A stretch of DNA of 64,000 nt from Leifsonia xyli subsp. cynodontis DSM 46306 (GCF_000470775.1 NC_022438.1:744001-808000), one strand, 5' to 3'; counted from the stretch's first letter, positions 7,330 through 17,932 are shown. The notes: a model not told the origin generated them from the letters alone. A program made the numbers and translations.

Positions 7330-9495
7330 ATGTCTCGATCGGGTCAGCGCACGTCTGGACAGCGCACCGCGTCGCGGCCGCAGCAGCGGCGGAGCAAGCA
7401 CGCCAACAACGACGGTCTCATTCCGGTCCTCGCCCGCAAGGTGCGCGAGGTCGAGGCGAAGGCTGCCGACGGCAAGAAGCTCGGGCCGACCAATCGAACC
7501 AAGTTCCAGGTGATCGCCTTCCTGATGCGCGAAGAGCGCGCCCGGGTGAAGTCCGACGTCAAGCTGATCGACGCCCAGCGCGCCGAACAGCTCAAACGCC
7601 TCGATGGCATCGCGACGATCCTGGCCAAGACCGCCGCGCGCGACACCTCCCTCCTCTCGCTGCTCGAGAGCGAGGCCCCGCCCACTGCCACCGCGCAGAA
7701 GATGCGCCGGGACTGGCTGTTGGAGTCGGGGACGGAGCTCAGCCCGGACGAGCTGATCATCACGGTGGAGCGCCCTGTCCGCACGGAGACCGTCCTCCCG
7801 CCGGAGCTCGCCCAGAAGCAGGTCGTGCCGCAGAGCGTGAAGGCGCGCCAGCTGTCGAACCCGTTCCTCGCCCCCGATTTCTCCCGTGCAGCCCCCGCCC
7901 CCGCGCCCCGGCGGCGGCTCGACTCGTGGGAGCTGCTCGGGCCGCTCTTCAAATCGTTCGAATACGGTTCCGGCAGCCAGGCGGCCAGCATGGAGCTGCC
8001 GCCGGCCCCGGGGACCGACCGCTACTCGCCGCACGGCCTGGAACTTATGCACCACCAGTCGCGGTTCATCGAGAGCGTGCGTCAGGGGCACCGCACCTTC
8101 CTCCTCGCGGACGAGCCCGGCCTCGGCAAGACGGCGCAGTCGGTGCTCGCCGCCTCCGTCGCGGGAGCCTATCCGCTGCTCGCCGTCGTCCCGAACGTCG
8201 TCAAGATGAACTGGGCGCGCGAGGTCGAGCGCTGGACGCCGCACCGCCGCGCCACGGTCATCCACGGCGACGGCGAGGGCCTGGACGCCTTCGCCGATGT
8301 CGTGATCGTCAACTACGAAGTGCTCGACCGGCACCTCTCCTGGCTGAGCATCCTCGGGTTCAAGGGGATGGTCGTGGACGAGGCCCACTTCATCAAGAAC
8401 CTGCACTCGCAGCGTTCCCGTCTGGTGCTCGGTCTCGCCGAGGCCCTCCGCGAGAAGACTCCGGACCCGCTGCTCATCGCCCTCACCGGCACCCCGCTGA
8501 TCAACGACATCGACGACTTCAAAGCCATCTGGCAGTTCCTCGGCTGGATCGACGGCGACCGGCCGGCCGCGGAGCTCATGGAGAGCCTGGAGGAGACCGG
8601 GATGACGCCGGCGGACCTCGGCTTCTACGCGGCCGCCCGCGAGTCTGTGATCGATCTCGGCATCGTGCGCCGCCGCAAGATCGACGTCGCCGCCGACCTG
8701 CCGAGCCGCCGCGTGGTCGACCTCCCCGTCGAGCTGGACGGCGACCTCGGACGCTCCCTCCTCCAGGCGGAGAAGGAGCTCGCCGACCGTCTGGTCGCGC
8801 GTTTCCACCGGGCGGCGGCCGCGGGGCGCCCGGACTCGTTCGACGGCGACGACGCTGCGCACCGGAAACACCTCATCCGGCTGGTCGCCCAGTCGGAGCT
8901 TGAGGAGTCGAAGTCGGCCAAGACCGGCGACAATGTCTTCACGATGGTGCGGAAGATCGGCCAGGCCAAGGCCGGTCTCGCCGCCGACTACACCGCCCAG
9001 CTCGCCCGCTCGGTCGGCAAGGTCGTTTTCTTCGCCAAGCACATCGACGTGATGGACGCAGCGGAGGCGGCGTTCGCCGCGCGCGACCTCACGACGGTGT
9101 CCATCCGCGGCGACCAGAGCGCCGCTGTCCGCCAGAGGGAGATCGACGCGTTCAATACCGATCCCGAGGTGTCGGTCGCCGTGTGCTCGCTGACCGCCGC
9201 CGGTGTCGGCCTCAACCTGCAGGCCGCCTCGAACGTCGTGCTCGCAGAGCTCTCGTGGACCGCCGCCGAGCAGACTCAGGCGATCGATCGCGTCCACCGC
9301 ATCGGCCAGGAGGAGCCGGTCACCGCCTGGCGCATCATCGCCGCTCAGACCATCGACTCCAAGATCGCCGAGCTGATCGACGCCAAGCAGGGCCTGGCCG
9401 CCCGTGCTCTCGACGGCAGCGACGTCGAGCTGGGCTCCACCGACTCCGTGCAGCTGGATGCCCTCATCCATATCCTGGAAGAAGCGCTCGGCTAA
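7330..9495 (+). CDS. SNF2-family DEAD/DEAH helicase
   Basis: A 721-residue SNF2-type ATPase. An N-terminal basic/helical part of about 230 residues precedes the motor. Motif I is DEPGLGKT (family consensus DEMGLGKT), motif II DEAH (VVDEAHFIKN), motif III LTGTPL, motif V AGVGLNLQAA and motif VI QAIDRVHRIGQ. Such proteins move along or remodel DNA; single-subunit bacterial versions resemble SMARCAL1 annealing helicases. The start ATG follows GGAGGACC. It stands as a single gene, followed by a repeat-rich gap. The cellular role is not known. Confidence 0.85.
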   Translation: MSRSGQRTSGQRTASRPQQRRSKHANNDGLIPVLARKVREVEAKAADGKKLGPTNRTKFQVIAFLMREERARVKSDVKLIDAQRAEQLKRLDGIATILAKTAARDTSLLSLLESEAPPTATAQKMRRDWLLESGTELSPDELIITVERPVRTETVLPPELAQKQVVPQSVKARQLSNPFLAPDFSRAAPAPAPRRRLDSWELLGPLFKSFEYGSGSQAASMELPPAPGTDRYSPHGLELMHHQSRFIESVRQGHRTFLLADEPGLGKTAQSVLAASVAGAYPLLAVVPNVVKMNWAREVERWTPHRRATVIHGDGEGLDAFADVVIVNYEVLDRHLSWLSILGFKGMVVDEAHFIKNLHSQRSRLVLGLAEALREKTPDPLLIALTGTPLINDIDDFKAIWQFLGWIDGDRPAAELMESLEETGMTPADLGFYAAARESVIDLGIVRRRKIDVAADLPSRRVVDLPVELDGDLGRSLLQAEKELADRLVARFHRAAAAGRPDSFDGDDAAHRKHLIRLVAQSELEESKSAKTGDNVFTMVRKIGQAKAGLAADYTAQLARSVGKVVFFAKHIDVMDAAEAAFAARDLTTVSIRGDQSAAVRQREIDAFNTDPEVSVAVCSLTAAGVGLNLQAASNVVLAELSWTAAEQTQAIDRVHRIGQEEPVTAWRIIAAQTIDSKIAELIDAKQGLAARALDGSDVELGSTDSVQLDALIHILEEALG

Positions 9496-9529
9496 GCCCC
9501 TCCTACCGTCGCTCTCTCCATCCGTCCAC

Positions 9530-9735
9530 AAGGGAGGAGTTCCGGCCCCTCACCGCCCTCGAACTCCTCCTTTTCCGTTTCCCTCCGGCGTGTCGCCTCC
9601 AGAACTCCTCCCTTTTCGTCGCGGTCGAAAACGGAGGAGTTCTGGGGCTGGATGCGGCGTGTCGCCGGAAAGGGAGGACGATCGCCGTGGCCAGGGGGGA
9701 ATCTCCTCCGTTTTCGACCGCGACGAAATCCGGGT
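9530..9735. repeat. Intergenic palindromic repeat cluster
   Basis: Several arms of the type CTCCTCC(C/T)TTT and their complements alternate with two copies of CGGCGTGTCG (about 9588 and 9655). CCAGAACTCCTCC near 9599 pairs with GGAGGAGTTCTGG near 9632, and a 23-base stretch near 9616 is repeated inverted near 9703. The same motifs recur at 34862-34990 and, in part, at 61480-61553. Confidence 0.65.
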
Positions 9736-9762
9736 CGGCGGAGGCGAGACAGAGGGGCGGGG

Positions 9763-9948
9763 TCAGGCGGGGCCGGTGTCGTCGGGGTCGAGGGAGACGG
9801 GGCGGTCGTCGTCGGGCAGAAGCCGCTCGTCCTGGCCGCCGTCCACGGGGAGGTCGTCCTGGTCGCGGATGACGGGCTCGGGCTCGTAGTCCGCGTTCTG
9901 CGCCTCCCGGAAGCCGGCCTCGCCGGGATCGCCTGCCCTTGCGTCCAT
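9763..9948 (-). CDS. Small acidic hypothetical protein
   Basis: A 61-residue acidic protein (many Asp/Glu/Pro, e.g. DDLPVDGGQDERLLPDDD) with an ATG start. No domain, signal or membrane segment is visible. Codon use has the high third-position GC of neighbouring genes and its composition looks like a real, disordered protein rather than an antisense frame. I do not recognise a function. It lies upstream of, and in the opposite sense to, nothing coupled: the next minus-strand gene is the response regulator, which ends beyond its start. Confidence 0.5.
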   Translation of the reverse strand: MDARAGDPGEAGFREAQNADYEPEPVIRDQDDLPVDGGQDERLLPDDDRPVSLDPDDTGPA

Positions 9949-9989
9949 GCCCAGAGGATACCGCTGCGCCCGGCGCCCGTCGAGGGCGC

Positions 9990-10628
9990 TCAGACGCGGA
10001 TGAGGCCGAGCTCGCGGGCGCGGGCGACCGCGGCGGTCCGCGACGGGACGCCCAGTTTGGCGAAGACGTGGACGAGGTGGGATTTCACCGTCGCCTCGCT
10101 GAGGAACAGCTCTCGCCCGATCCCGGCGTTCGTCCGCCCGCCGGCCACCAGAGCGAGCACCTCGATCTCGCGGGCGCTCAGGCGGCTGCCGCGCTCCTCG
10201 CGCCGCGACCCCAGCCGCGCCGAGACCGCGGGGGCGAGGGTGCTCTCTCCGGCCGCGGCGGCGCGAACCGCGGCGATCAGCTCGGCGGGCGGCGCGTCTT
10301 TCAGGAGGTAGCCGCTCGCGCCAGCCTCGACGGCCGCGAGGATGTCCGCGTCCGTGTCGTAGTTCGTCAGCACCAGGACGCGCGGCGGCTGCGGCAGTCC
10401 GCGCAGACGCCGGGTGGCGCTCGTGCCGTCGCCGTTCGCGCCGGCCCCGAACTGGAGGTCCATCAGCACGACATCCGGCCTCAGCCGTTCACCGAGCGAG
10501 ACGGCCTCCTCGGGGGTGCCGGCCTCGGCGAGCACCTCGATGTCCGGCTCGGTCGCCAAGAGCGCGCGGAGGCCGGCGCGCACGACAGGGTGGTCGTCCG
10601 CCAGCACGAGCCGGATGGCCGCCGTCAC
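9990..10628 (-). CDS. NarL/LuxR-type response regulator
   Basis: A 212-residue response regulator. The receiver domain has the acidic pair Asp11-Asp12, the phosphoacceptor Asp57 (VVLMDLQFG), and the conserved Lys in YLLKDAPP. The LuxR-type HTH covers about residues 148-205 ([17 protein letters not shown], then [18 protein letters not shown]). It overlaps the upstream kinase gene by 4 bases and is its certain partner. The regulon is unknown: no membrane transporter or other typical target lies immediately next to it. Confidence 0.93.
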   Translation of the reverse strand: MTAAIRLVLADDHPVVRAGLRALLATEPDIEVLAEAGTPEEAVSLGERLRPDVVLMDLQFGAGANGDGTSATRRLRGLPQPPRVLVLTNYDTDADILAAVEAGASGYLLKDAPPAELIAAVRAAAAGESTLAPAVSARLGSRREERGSRLSAREIEVLALVAGGRTNAGIGRELFLSEATVKSHLVHVFAKLGVPSRTAAVARARELGLIRV

Positions 10629-11818
10629 CGCGCGCTCCCGGTCGGCACGGTCACCGCGACAGCCGTCCCCCGGCCCGCCGCCGACTCGATCGCGACCTCG
10701 CCGCCGAGCCCGGCCGCGCGCTCGCGCATGGCGCGGAGGCCGAACGAGCCGGGATGCCGCTCCCCGTTGCCCGCAGTCGCCGCGTCGAAACCGCGGCCGT
10801 CGTCCACGATGTCGAGCGTCACAGCGCCGTCATCATAGCTCAGCGTCAGGCGGGCCATCGTGGCTTCCGCGTGCTGCACGACGTTCGCGAGCGATCCCTG
10901 CGCGCTTCGCAGCAGCGCGGTCTCGACCGGCATCGGCAGCGGCGACGCTTCGCCGCTCACGCTCACAGTCACCCGCAGACCGCTCGTCCGCTCCGTCTGC
11001 CCGGCGAGTCGCCGCAGCGCGCCCGGCAGGGTTTTGTCTTCCAGCGCGGGCGGGGTGAGCGCGTGGATGAAGCGGCGTGTCTCGGCGAGGTCGGCCGCGG
11101 CCGTCTCCCGGGCGAGGCGCACCGCGTCGAGGACGGCCGGCTCCGTGGTGGAGCGTTCGGCGGCGTGCAGCAGGAGCTGGATGCTGGAGAGCCCCTGGGC
11201 GACGGTGTCGTGCAATTCCCGCGCGAGCCGGGAGCGTTCGGCGAGCGTTCCCGCCGAGCGTTCGCTGGCGGCCAGCTGCTCCCGGGTCGCCACGAGGTCG
11301 CGGATGAGCTGCTCGCGCTCCTGCGCTTCGCGGAACAGCGCCCGGTAGCCGAGCTCGATCGCGACGGCGACGCCCGCGCCGATGACCGGGCCCAGGGCCC
11401 CGCCCGCCGTCCACCCCGAGTGCGCGGCGAACAGGAGGATTGTGGCGACCGTGCTGGCGCCGACGGCGACGACGCTCCACGGCAGGGGCAGCAGGTGGAG
11501 GAACAGGAAGAACAGAGGGAAGACGAGGAAGGCGGCGTCTTGGGTGAGCGCGGCCAGCAGCATCCACTCGGCCGTCAGCGCGCCCAGCCACAGCAAGCGC
11601 AGACCGCCGCGCATCCGGGTTCTCAGCGGCCCGCCCGCCGCGTAGGTGAGCACGAACAGCAGCGCCACGGCGATGACCGCGCCCGCCCGCCGCGCGTCGC
11701 CGGTGGCCGCGACCTCGACGCAGGCGCGCACGAGAACGGAGGCGGAGAGCCCCACCACCAGCGCGTGCAGGCCAATGCGCAGCGCGGTGAACACCGGTGT
11801 GAGGGCGGAGTGGTTCAC
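10625..11818 (-). CDS. Sensor histidine kinase (HisKA_3 type)
   Basis: A 397-residue membrane kinase with about five to six N-terminal helices and short loops, so the signal is probably sensed in or at the membrane. The phosphoacceptor histidine is in [16 protein letters not shown], typical of the NarX/DesK-like HisKA_3 class, and the ATPase domain has VDDGRGFD and the later GLRAMRERA glycine-rich lid. It forms a two-gene operon with the NarL-type regulator (4-base overlap). The stimulus cannot be read from the sequence. Confidence 0.92.
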   Translation of the reverse strand: MNHSALTPVFTALRIGLHALVVGLSASVLVRACVEVAATGDARRAGAVIAVALLFVLTYAAGGPLRTRMRGGLRLLWLGALTAEWMLLAALTQDAAFLVFPLFFLFLHLLPLPWSVVAVGASTVATILLFAAHSGWTAGGALGPVIGAGVAVAIELGYRALFREAQEREQLIRDLVATREQLAASERSAGTLAERSRLARELHDTVAQGLSSIQLLLHAAERSTTEPAVLDAVRLARETAAADLAETRRFIHALTPPALEDKTLPGALRRLAGQTERTSGLRVTVSVSGEASPLPMPVETALLRSAQGSLANVVQHAEATMARLTLSYDDGAVTLDIVDDGRGFDAATAGNGERHPGSFGLRAMRERAAGLGGEVAIESAAGRGTAVAVTVPTGSAR

Positions 11819-11966
11819 CCCGCTAGCCTACGGCGGCCGGCTGAGCCTGGGGCGGAGACGAGGGCCGCGTCCGCGTCGTCGTGCCGGATGCGCGCCTCCC
11901 CTCCCGCAGGCCGTGCGGACTCTCCCGTCATGGCCTTGGAGAGCGTCATGGTGCTAGACAGGGGAG

Positions 11967-12593
11967 ATGTCCCCGCACCGCTCCCAGATCGAGATAGAAC
12001 GCACCTACGATGTCGGCTCCGCGCTCACCCCGCCGGATCTCGTCGGCGTCGGCCCGGTCGCCGCCGCGCTTGATCCGGCGACGGGCGAACTGGTCGCCAC
12101 GTACTACGACACGCCGGAGCTCACGCTCGCCCGGGCCCGGATCGGTGTGCGCGCGCGGCGCGGAGGCGACGATGAAGGCTGGCACGTCAAGCTCCCGCCG
12201 GAGGAGGAGGGCCGCCGTGAGCTGCACTGGCCGCTCGGCGATGGCCGTATCCCGCCGGAGGAGCTGCTGGCTGCGGTGGCCGGGCGCCTCGGCGGTCCCG
12301 TCCCGCCGATCGCCCCTGTCGCCCGCGTGACGAATACACGTGTGACGACCGTGCTGCGGGACGCGGCGGGCCGCGACCTCGCGGAGCTCTGCGACGACCA
12401 CGTCCGCAGCGAGAACCTCCGCACCGGCGGCACGGACGCTTGGCGGGAGTGGGAGGTCGAACTGCTGAGCGGCGCGCCCGGCACTCGTCCCGGCCGGACC
12501 GAACTCCTCGACGGTCTCGAGGAGAGGCTGCTGGCGGCGGGCGCGCGTCCGTCGGCCCGTTCCTCCAAACTTCAGCGGGCGCTCGGCCTCTGA
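11967..12593 (+). CDS. CYTH-domain protein
   Basis: A 208-residue CYTH (triphosphate tunnel) protein. The name-giving ExExK-type start is EIERTYDV at about residue 8, where the K position is T. Alternating acidic and basic strands follow (TYYDTPEL, GVRARRGG, WHVKLPPE, EVELLSG), as in adenylate cyclase-IV/thiamine triphosphatase-like enzymes that act on triphosphate substrates with divalent metals. There is no fused CHAD domain. The start ATG follows CAGGGGAG. Substrate unknown; inorganic triphosphate is the common one. Confidence 0.85.
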   Translation: MSPHRSQIEIERTYDVGSALTPPDLVGVGPVAAALDPATGELVATYYDTPELTLARARIGVRARRGGDDEGWHVKLPPEEEGRRELHWPLGDGRIPPEELLAAVAGRLGGPVPPIAPVARVTNTRVTTVLRDAAGRDLAELCDDHVRSENLRTGGTDAWREWEVELLSGAPGTRPGRTELLDGLEERLLAAGARPSARSSKLQRALGL

Positions 12594-12683
12594 GCCGTGG
12601 CCGGCCGCTCGGGGGACCTGCGCTTTTGTGCTGCAGGTCTGTCTCGGGCATGATGCTCAGGGACGCTACGAGAACGGAGCAGC

Positions 12684-13712
12684 ATGAAGATCGGCATCCT
12701 GACCAGTGGCGGCGACTGCCCGGGGCTGAACGCGGTCATCCGCGGCGCTGTCCTCAAAGGCGACCGGGTCCACGACTCGGAGTTCGCCGGCTTCCGGTAC
12801 GGCTGGCGCGGCGTGGTCGAGGGCGACATCATGCCCCTCGATCGTCATTCGGTGCGCGGCCTCTCCCGGCAGGGCGGCACGATCCTGGGCTCGAGCCGCA
12901 CCAACCCGTTCGAGGGGGAGAAGGGCGGTCCGCAGAACATCCAGCGGATGATGGATGAGAACGGCATCGACGCGATCATCGCGATCGGCGGCGAGGGCAC
13001 GCTCACGGCGGCGCGCCGGCTCACCGACGCTGGTCTGCGCATCGTCGGCGTCCCGAAGACCATCGACAACGATCTCGCCGCCACCGACTACTCGTTCGGC
13101 TTCGACACCGCGGTGGAGATCGCGACCGAGGCGATCGACCGGCTGCGCACGACGGCGGAGTCGCACCAGCGCTGCATGGTCCTGGAGGTCATGGGCCGCC
13201 ACGTCGGCTGGATCGCTCTCCACTCCGGCATGGCTGGCGGCGCGCACGCCATCCTCATCCCCGAGCAGCCGCAGTCCGTCGAGCGGATCTGCGAGTGGGT
13301 CGAGTCGGTCCGGGACCGCGGCCGTGCGCCCGTCATCGTGGTCTCCGAGGGCTTCCACCTCGACACGATGGAGGAGGCGCACTCGCACAAGGGCCTGGAC
13401 GCCTTCAACCGGCCGCGGCTCGGCGGCATCGGCGAGATGCTCGCCCCCCTCATCCAGGAGCGCACCGGGATCGAGTCGCGCGCGACCGTTCTCGGCCACA
13501 TGCAGCGCGGCGGCGTCCCGAGCGCGTACGATCGCGTGCTCGCCACCCGCCTCGGTATGGCGGCGGTGGACGCGGCCTCCGAGGGCCGCTGGGGCTCGAT
13601 GGTCGCGCTGCGCGGCACCGATGTCGTGAACGTCTCGATCGCGGACGCGACCGGCGGGCTGAAAACGGTCCCGCAGGCGCGTTATGACGAAGCGGCCCTC
13701 CTTTTCGGCTGA
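12684..13712 (+). CDS. pfkA: 6-phosphofructokinase
   Basis: A 342-residue phosphofructokinase of the actinobacterial group. Visible motifs are GILTSGGDCPGLNAVIRG at the N-terminus, GSSRTNPF, GGEGTL (the Gly at the ATP/PPi-deciding position, usually ATP type), PKTIDNDLAATDYSFGFDTA with the catalytic Asp, and EVMGRHVGW. It commits fructose 6-phosphate to glycolysis in the cytosol. The ATG follows GAGCAGC with a modest ribosome site. Phosphoryl donor preference (ATP versus PPi) cannot be settled by eye, since the PKTIDND Lys is seen in both subgroups. Confidence 0.93.
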   Translation: MKIGILTSGGDCPGLNAVIRGAVLKGDRVHDSEFAGFRYGWRGVVEGDIMPLDRHSVRGLSRQGGTILGSSRTNPFEGEKGGPQNIQRMMDENGIDAIIAIGGEGTLTAARRLTDAGLRIVGVPKTIDNDLAATDYSFGFDTAVEIATEAIDRLRTTAESHQRCMVLEVMGRHVGWIALHSGMAGGAHAILIPEQPQSVERICEWVESVRDRGRAPVIVVSEGFHLDTMEEAHSHKGLDAFNRPRLGGIGEMLAPLIQERTGIESRATVLGHMQRGGVPSAYDRVLATRLGMAAVDAASEGRWGSMVALRGTDVVNVSIADATGGLKTVPQARYDEAALLFG

Positions 13713-13752
13713 CGCGGGGTTAAGCTCCCTCCTAGAAGAGGAAGGAGTGGGT

Positions 13753-14696
13753 GTGCCCAGATTCGTCCAGTTCGAGGAGTTCGGCTCCCGCGACTTCCTC
13801 CAGCTCGTCGAGCGGGAGCGGCCGTGGCCGGGTCCCGGCCAGATCCTCGTGCGCGTCCTTGTGTCGGGCCTGAACCCGATGGATGTGAAGGCCTACCGCA
13901 GCGAACAAGTGGCCGGCCGCATGGGGGTCACGCTCCCCAGCGGCATCGGCCAGGATTTCGCCGGCGTCGTCGAGGAGCTCGGTGCGGGGGTGACCGCTTT
14001 CTCAGCGGGCGACGCCGTGCTGGGCACCGCCCCTTTCGCCGCTGTCGCGGACTTCGTCGTCGTGCCCGCCGACGGCCAGGTGATCCGGAAGCCGGATGCG
14101 CTGAGCTTCCCGGTGGCCGGCGCCCTCGGAATCGTCGGCCGGACGGCGATGGCCAGCACGGCCTCCCTCAGGCTCGGCCCGCACGACACGGTGCTGGTGA
14201 GCGCGGCGGCCGGAGGCGTCGGCGTGCTGGCGGCTCAGCTGGCGATCCGCTCCGGGGCGAGGGCCGTCGGGACGGCGAGCGAGGAGAACCACGAATTCCT
14301 GGAGACGCTGGGCGTCATCCCGGTGCGCTACGGCGATGGTCTCGCCGGCCGGGTGTGCGTGCGGCGCTGGACGATGGCGACCGGGTGAGCGCTGTGCTCG
14401 ACAACCACGGCCCGGACACGATCGCCGCCGCCCTCGAACTGGGTGTCCCTCCCGAGCGCATCAACACCATCGCAGCGTTCGGACCGGCGGCCCAGGGCGC
14501 CGCGACCGTGGGCGCGAGAGCCGCCGGCAACGCCGAGCTCGCGGAGGCCGCCCGGCTGCTGGCCGGGCGCGAGCTCGTGCTGCCCATCGACTCGGCCTAC
14601 CCGATCGAGCGCGTCGTCGAGGCGTACGGCCGGCTGGAGGCCGGCCACGTCCGCGGGAAGATCGTGGTCGTCACAGACGAGAAGGATCTTCCATGA
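13753..14696 (+). pseudogene. Zinc-type alcohol dehydrogenase/quinone oxidoreductase, frameshifted
   Basis: GTG at 13753 with GAAGGAG upstream starts a medium-chain reductase (VPRFVQFEEFGSRDFLQ; nucleotide site VSAAAGGVGVLAAQLA). At about 14350 the frame changes: after DGLAGRV the protein continues only in another frame as RAALDDGDRVSAVLDNHG through to GKIVVVTDEKDLP. The cause is an extra TG in GGTGTGCGTG. Frame 1 stops at 14388 after nine wrong residues. Both halves together make one normal quinone reductase of about 314 residues, so this is a recent two-base insertion or a sequencing error. Confidence 0.85.
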
Positions 14697-15100
14697 TCGA
14701 CGAGGACACGGCGCGCCTGCTGCGGGCAGCGGGCCTGCGCTGGCAGCCCGTTTCGGGGGACGCGTTCGCCATCGACCGGCCGGGGATGGACGGCGAGCGG
14801 TTCACCGTCAGCGAGATGACCATCGAGCCGCACCACGTCGACACCGGGACCATCCTGGGTTTCAACGGCACGACCGAGTGGGCGCTCGACTCGCTCGCCG
14901 TCGAGGACGCTCTGTGGATGCCGCGCGAGGATCAGCTGCGCGAGCTCCTCGGCGGCTCCTTCCGTCAGCTCTCTCGCACACCGGGCGGCTACCGCGTCAC
15001 TGTCCTGATCGGTGGCGAGGAACGGCCTTTCGAGGAGGAGGACGCCGCGATGGCCTACGCGCAGGCCCTGCTGTCGCTCATCGGGGCCTCAGCGTTGTAA
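14693..15100 (+). CDS. Conserved actinobacterial protein (often labelled CpaE-like)
   Basis: A 135-residue protein, ATG at 14693, overlapping the end of the broken oxidoreductase by 4 bases. Segments such as GFNGTTEWALDSLAVEDALW and REDQLRELLGG are those of a conserved actinobacterial family that databases often call pilus assembly protein CpaE. That name is not supported here: there is no receiver or ParA-like motif and no pilus gene is near. No membrane segment is visible. Function unknown. Confidence 0.75.
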   Translation: MIDEDTARLLRAAGLRWQPVSGDAFAIDRPGMDGERFTVSEMTIEPHHVDTGTILGFNGTTEWALDSLAVEDALWMPREDQLRELLGGSFRQLSRTPGGYRVTVLIGGEERPFEEEDAAMAYAQALLSLIGASAL

Positions 15101-15441
15101 CCGACCGCCGCGCCCCGGCCGGCCCCGTGGCGTGCGCTCGGGCATCCTCGCCCGCACGGGCTGCGCTGCGACAGACCTAGCGGCGGCGGCCTCGCCGCGG
15201 CTTGGGCGTGCTCCGTCCCGCCCGCTGCTTGCCTGTCCGCTGTCTCTCTGTCCGCTGTCTCTCTGTCCGCTCCCGCTCGGCGACCTCCGGGTTGCGGGAG
15301 CTGTGCGCGGTCCGGCCGCGCACGATGCCGATGAACTCGTCGACCAGGGGGTGCTGGCCCTCGCAGGCTGCGGTCCGGGCCGAGAACGCGCGCGTGAAGC
15401 AGCGAGACGCTGAGCGCGCCGCGCGAGCCCGGGACTGACGC
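15101..15441. other. Gene-poor gap with a decayed minus-strand C-terminus
   Basis: No intact gene. On the minus strand, bases 15177 to about 15400 encode EGQHPLVDEFIGIVRGRT followed by an Arg-rich tail ending RRGRRR and a stop. It reads like the C-terminal end of a lost gene, but I cannot name the family. Two perfect 15-base tandem copies (15241-15255 and 15256-15270) lie in that tail and encode the repeated ERQRT. Confidence 0.4.
15241..15270. repeat. 15-base tandem repeat, two copies
   Basis: TGTCTCTCTGTCCGC occurs twice in direct succession and a partial third copy precedes it. The unit is a multiple of three, so copy changes would keep a reading frame open; on the minus strand it adds five residues per copy. 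Confidence 0.8.
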
Positions 15442-15868
15442 TCAGGCTCCGGACGCGGCCGGGCCCGGCCGCTCGGGCTGCGGCTCGCCGGCTCTTCTGG
15501 CCGCGCGTGCCAGCATCTCCGGCCCGGTCACGAAAGCCCGCCGCCACGGCGCCACCCCCTCGATCTCAACCTGGAGCGAGAAGCTCAGTATGGTGCGGAT
15601 CAGCACGATGACGCCGAGCACGAAAGCATCGGTGAGCGTCGGATCGGAGGCGACCGTCTTCACGAGGTCCGCTGCGACGAGGATCTCCAGCCCCAGCAGG
15701 ATGACACCACCGAAACTCTCGCGCAGCGTCCGGATGGCCGCCGCACCGCTGCCGGTGCGCCGCCAGGCGGCCGCGGCGAGAGCAAGGAGGAAGCCGATCG
15801 CGAGGGCCAGCGACGCCGGCCACCTCGAAGGCGGTGCCGATCGCCTCGAAGACGGGGTGCGCATCCAT
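15442..15868 (-). pseudogene. DUF1622 membrane protein, frameshifted
   Basis: The start (MDAHPVFEAIGTAFEVAGV, ATG at 15868) and the body (SLALAIGFLLALAAAAWR through FGGVILLGLEILVAADLVKTV) of a DUF1622 protein lie in different frames, with the switch near 15812. DUF1622 proteins are small three-helix membrane proteins of unknown function; the complete protein would have about 140 residues. A one-base insertion or two-base deletion explains the break. It ends next to the APC permease gene, which reads the same way. Confidence 0.75.
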
Positions 15869-15895
15869 GCGCTCATGCTGCCACAGCGGCACGCA

Positions 15896-17932
15896 TCAGG
15901 CGACATGCACGGCCGGGCGGCGTTTCGGGTCCTTCTCGGCCTCGCGCAGCACCTCGCGCGTCACGGGGGCGACTTCCCCGACGCCCGTGATGAGGTAGCG
16001 GAACACGTTCGAGATGGGGTTGCCTTCCGTCCACTCGAAGTAGACCGTCGGGACCACACCGGTGAGATCGCGGATCTCCAGCAGCACGGCCGCGATGGTG
16101 TTCGGGACGTTGCCGCTGCGCACCTGGAGCACGCGGTAGCCGTACTTCACGATGCCGTTCACCACGAGGTCCTCCTCGAAGTCGGAGGAGTCGGAGCGGA
16201 GCACTTCGATGAAGATGGTGCGGGAGCGCTGAGGGATGTGGCTGAACTTCCGCTCGTCCTTGTTCTTCTCCTCGTACTCGCGGGTGGTGTCCACATCCGG
16301 TTCGTGGGCGATGATGCGGATTTCCCCCTCCTCGGCGTCCTCCAAGACGAAGTCGAGAGCCGTGACGTCGAGTGTCACGCTCGTCGCGCGCAACTCGAAG
16401 GAACGGCCGATGCGCGACACGATGGAGACGACCAGGATGCCGAGGATGAAGAGCGTGGCGATGCGCAGCCCGTCCGGGCGCTCGATGATGTTGTCGATGG
16501 TCGTGTAGACGAAGATCGCGGTGATGAGCGCGAACGCGACGGTGCGCTTCCTCTGTCTGTTGCGCCACGCGGAGAGGGCCACCGCGAGGGAGGCGGAGGT
16601 GATGAGCACCAGCACGCCGGTCGCGTACGCTCCGCCCTGCGCGTCCACATCCGCCTGGAACACGATCGTGATGAGGAAGGCGATCGCGGTGAACAGCAGC
16701 ACCAGCGGACGCACCGCCCGCGCCCACTGCGGCGCCATCCCGTAGCGCGGGAGGTAGCGCGGGACCAGGTTCAGCAGGCCCGCCATCGCCGAGGCCCCGG
16801 CGAACCACAGGATGAGGATGGTGCTGATGTCGTAGACCGTGCCGAAGGCGTTGCCCAGGTACTCGTGGGCGAGGTAGGCGAGTGCGCGGCCATTGGCGGA
16901 GCCGCCGGACTGGAATTCCTTCTGCGGGATGAGCAGCGTCGTCGTGAAGCTCGAGGCGATGAGGAACGCGCTCATGATCAGGGCCGCGGTGGTCAGCAGC
17001 CGCCCGGCGCCGCGGATGCGTCCGCGCGGGTTGTCCGGCTCGTCCTCCGGCTCGCCCTTGATCTGCGGCATCACGGCGACACCGGTCTCGAACCCCGAGA
17101 GGCCGAGCGTGAGCTTCGGGAAGACCAGCAGCGCGATGCCCACGATGAGCCAGGGATCCCCGTTGGTCCGGAACAGGGCGTCCCACCAGTCGCCGAACAC
17201 GGTGGGATGCTCGAACACCTCCACGATCGAGGTCGTGATGACCACCACGTTGAGAGCGAGGTAGACGGCGACCAGGACCACCGCGATCCTGATGGCCTCC
17301 CGGAACCCCCTCAGGAAAACCGCGCCGAGGAGCACCAGCAGGAACAGGGTGATGAGCACATTGTTGCCGTGGAACCATTCGGGGGCGTACGGGTTCTCGA
17401 TCGCGTGCGCCGCCGCGTCCGCGGCGGAGAGCGTGATCGTGATCGTGAAGTCCGTCGCGGCGAAACCGAGCAGCACCAGCACGAACAGCTTTCCCGCCCA
17501 CCAGGGCAGCAACCGCTCCAGCATCGCGATCGACCCCGAGCCGCGGAACGACTCGCGCGCAACCCGGCGGTACACCGGCAGCGCGCCGAGCAGCGTCAGC
17601 GCGACCAGGACGAGGGTGGCGAACGGCGAGACGAGCCCGGCCGCGAGCGCGGCGATGGCCGGCTGGTAGCTGAGGGTGGAGAAGTAGTCGACACCTGTGA
17701 GGCACATGACCTGCCACCAGGAATGCTGTCGCTCGGGTTCGTGGCCGTGCGGGCCCTGCTGGGTGCCGCGCTCGTCCACCATCCCGCGCAGCAGCCAGTG
17801 CCGGAACGCAGAGACGGGTTTCGCTGTCGCGCGCAACGGCCGTGCCTGACCCGGGACCGGGGCCTTCGCGACCGGGGAGATGCGGGGTGGGATCGTCCGC
17901 TCGCGGTCAGGGCTCTCGGGGGTGCTGGACAT
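15896..17932 (-). CDS. APC-superfamily permease
   Basis: A 678-residue polytopic membrane protein with about twelve helices, beginning after a basic cytosolic N-terminus of some 75 residues. The first helix region [19 protein letters not shown] and the later [15 protein letters not shown] are typical of APC-type amino-acid/cation permeases. The last 150 residues are soluble. Many actinobacteria carry this long form as an amino acid permease, but I see no substrate-defining motif. It is monocistronic, converging on a gene truncated by an IS30 element on its upstream side. Confidence 0.85.
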   Translation of the reverse strand: MSSTPESPDRERTIPPRISPVAKAPVPGQARPLRATAKPVSAFRHWLLRGMVDERGTQQGPHGHEPERQHSWWQVMCLTGVDYFSTLSYQPAIAALAAGLVSPFATLVLVALTLLGALPVYRRVARESFRGSGSIAMLERLLPWWAGKLFVLVLLGFAATDFTITITLSAADAAAHAIENPYAPEWFHGNNVLITLFLLVLLGAVFLRGFREAIRIAVVLVAVYLALNVVVITTSIVEVFEHPTVFGDWWDALFRTNGDPWLIVGIALLVFPKLTLGLSGFETGVAVMPQIKGEPEDEPDNPRGRIRGAGRLLTTAALIMSAFLIASSFTTTLLIPQKEFQSGGSANGRALAYLAHEYLGNAFGTVYDISTILILWFAGASAMAGLLNLVPRYLPRYGMAPQWARAVRPLVLLFTAIAFLITIVFQADVDAQGGAYATGVLVLITSASLAVALSAWRNRQRKRTVAFALITAIFVYTTIDNIIERPDGLRIATLFILGILVVSIVSRIGRSFELRATSVTLDVTALDFVLEDAEEGEIRIIAHEPDVDTTREYEEKNKDERKFSHIPQRSRTIFIEVLRSDSSDFEEDLVVNGIVKYGYRVLQVRSGNVPNTIAAVLLEIRDLTGVVPTVYFEWTEGNPISNVFRYLITGVGEVAPVTREVLREAEKDPKRRPAVHVA

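Noticed and set aside
7273..9531. A 752-residue open frame on the minus strand
   Set aside because: It is antisense to the SNF2 helicase, whose motifs are complete, and has the His/Arg/Gly-rich composition of a shadow frame in GC-rich DNA.
14693..15100. Naming the small protein CpaE (pilus assembly)
   Set aside because: No receiver or ATPase motif and no pilus genes are present; the name appears to be a database carry-over.
15241..15270. Short tandem repeats considered as CRISPR
   Set aside because: Only two adjoining 15-base units, without spacers and without cas genes.
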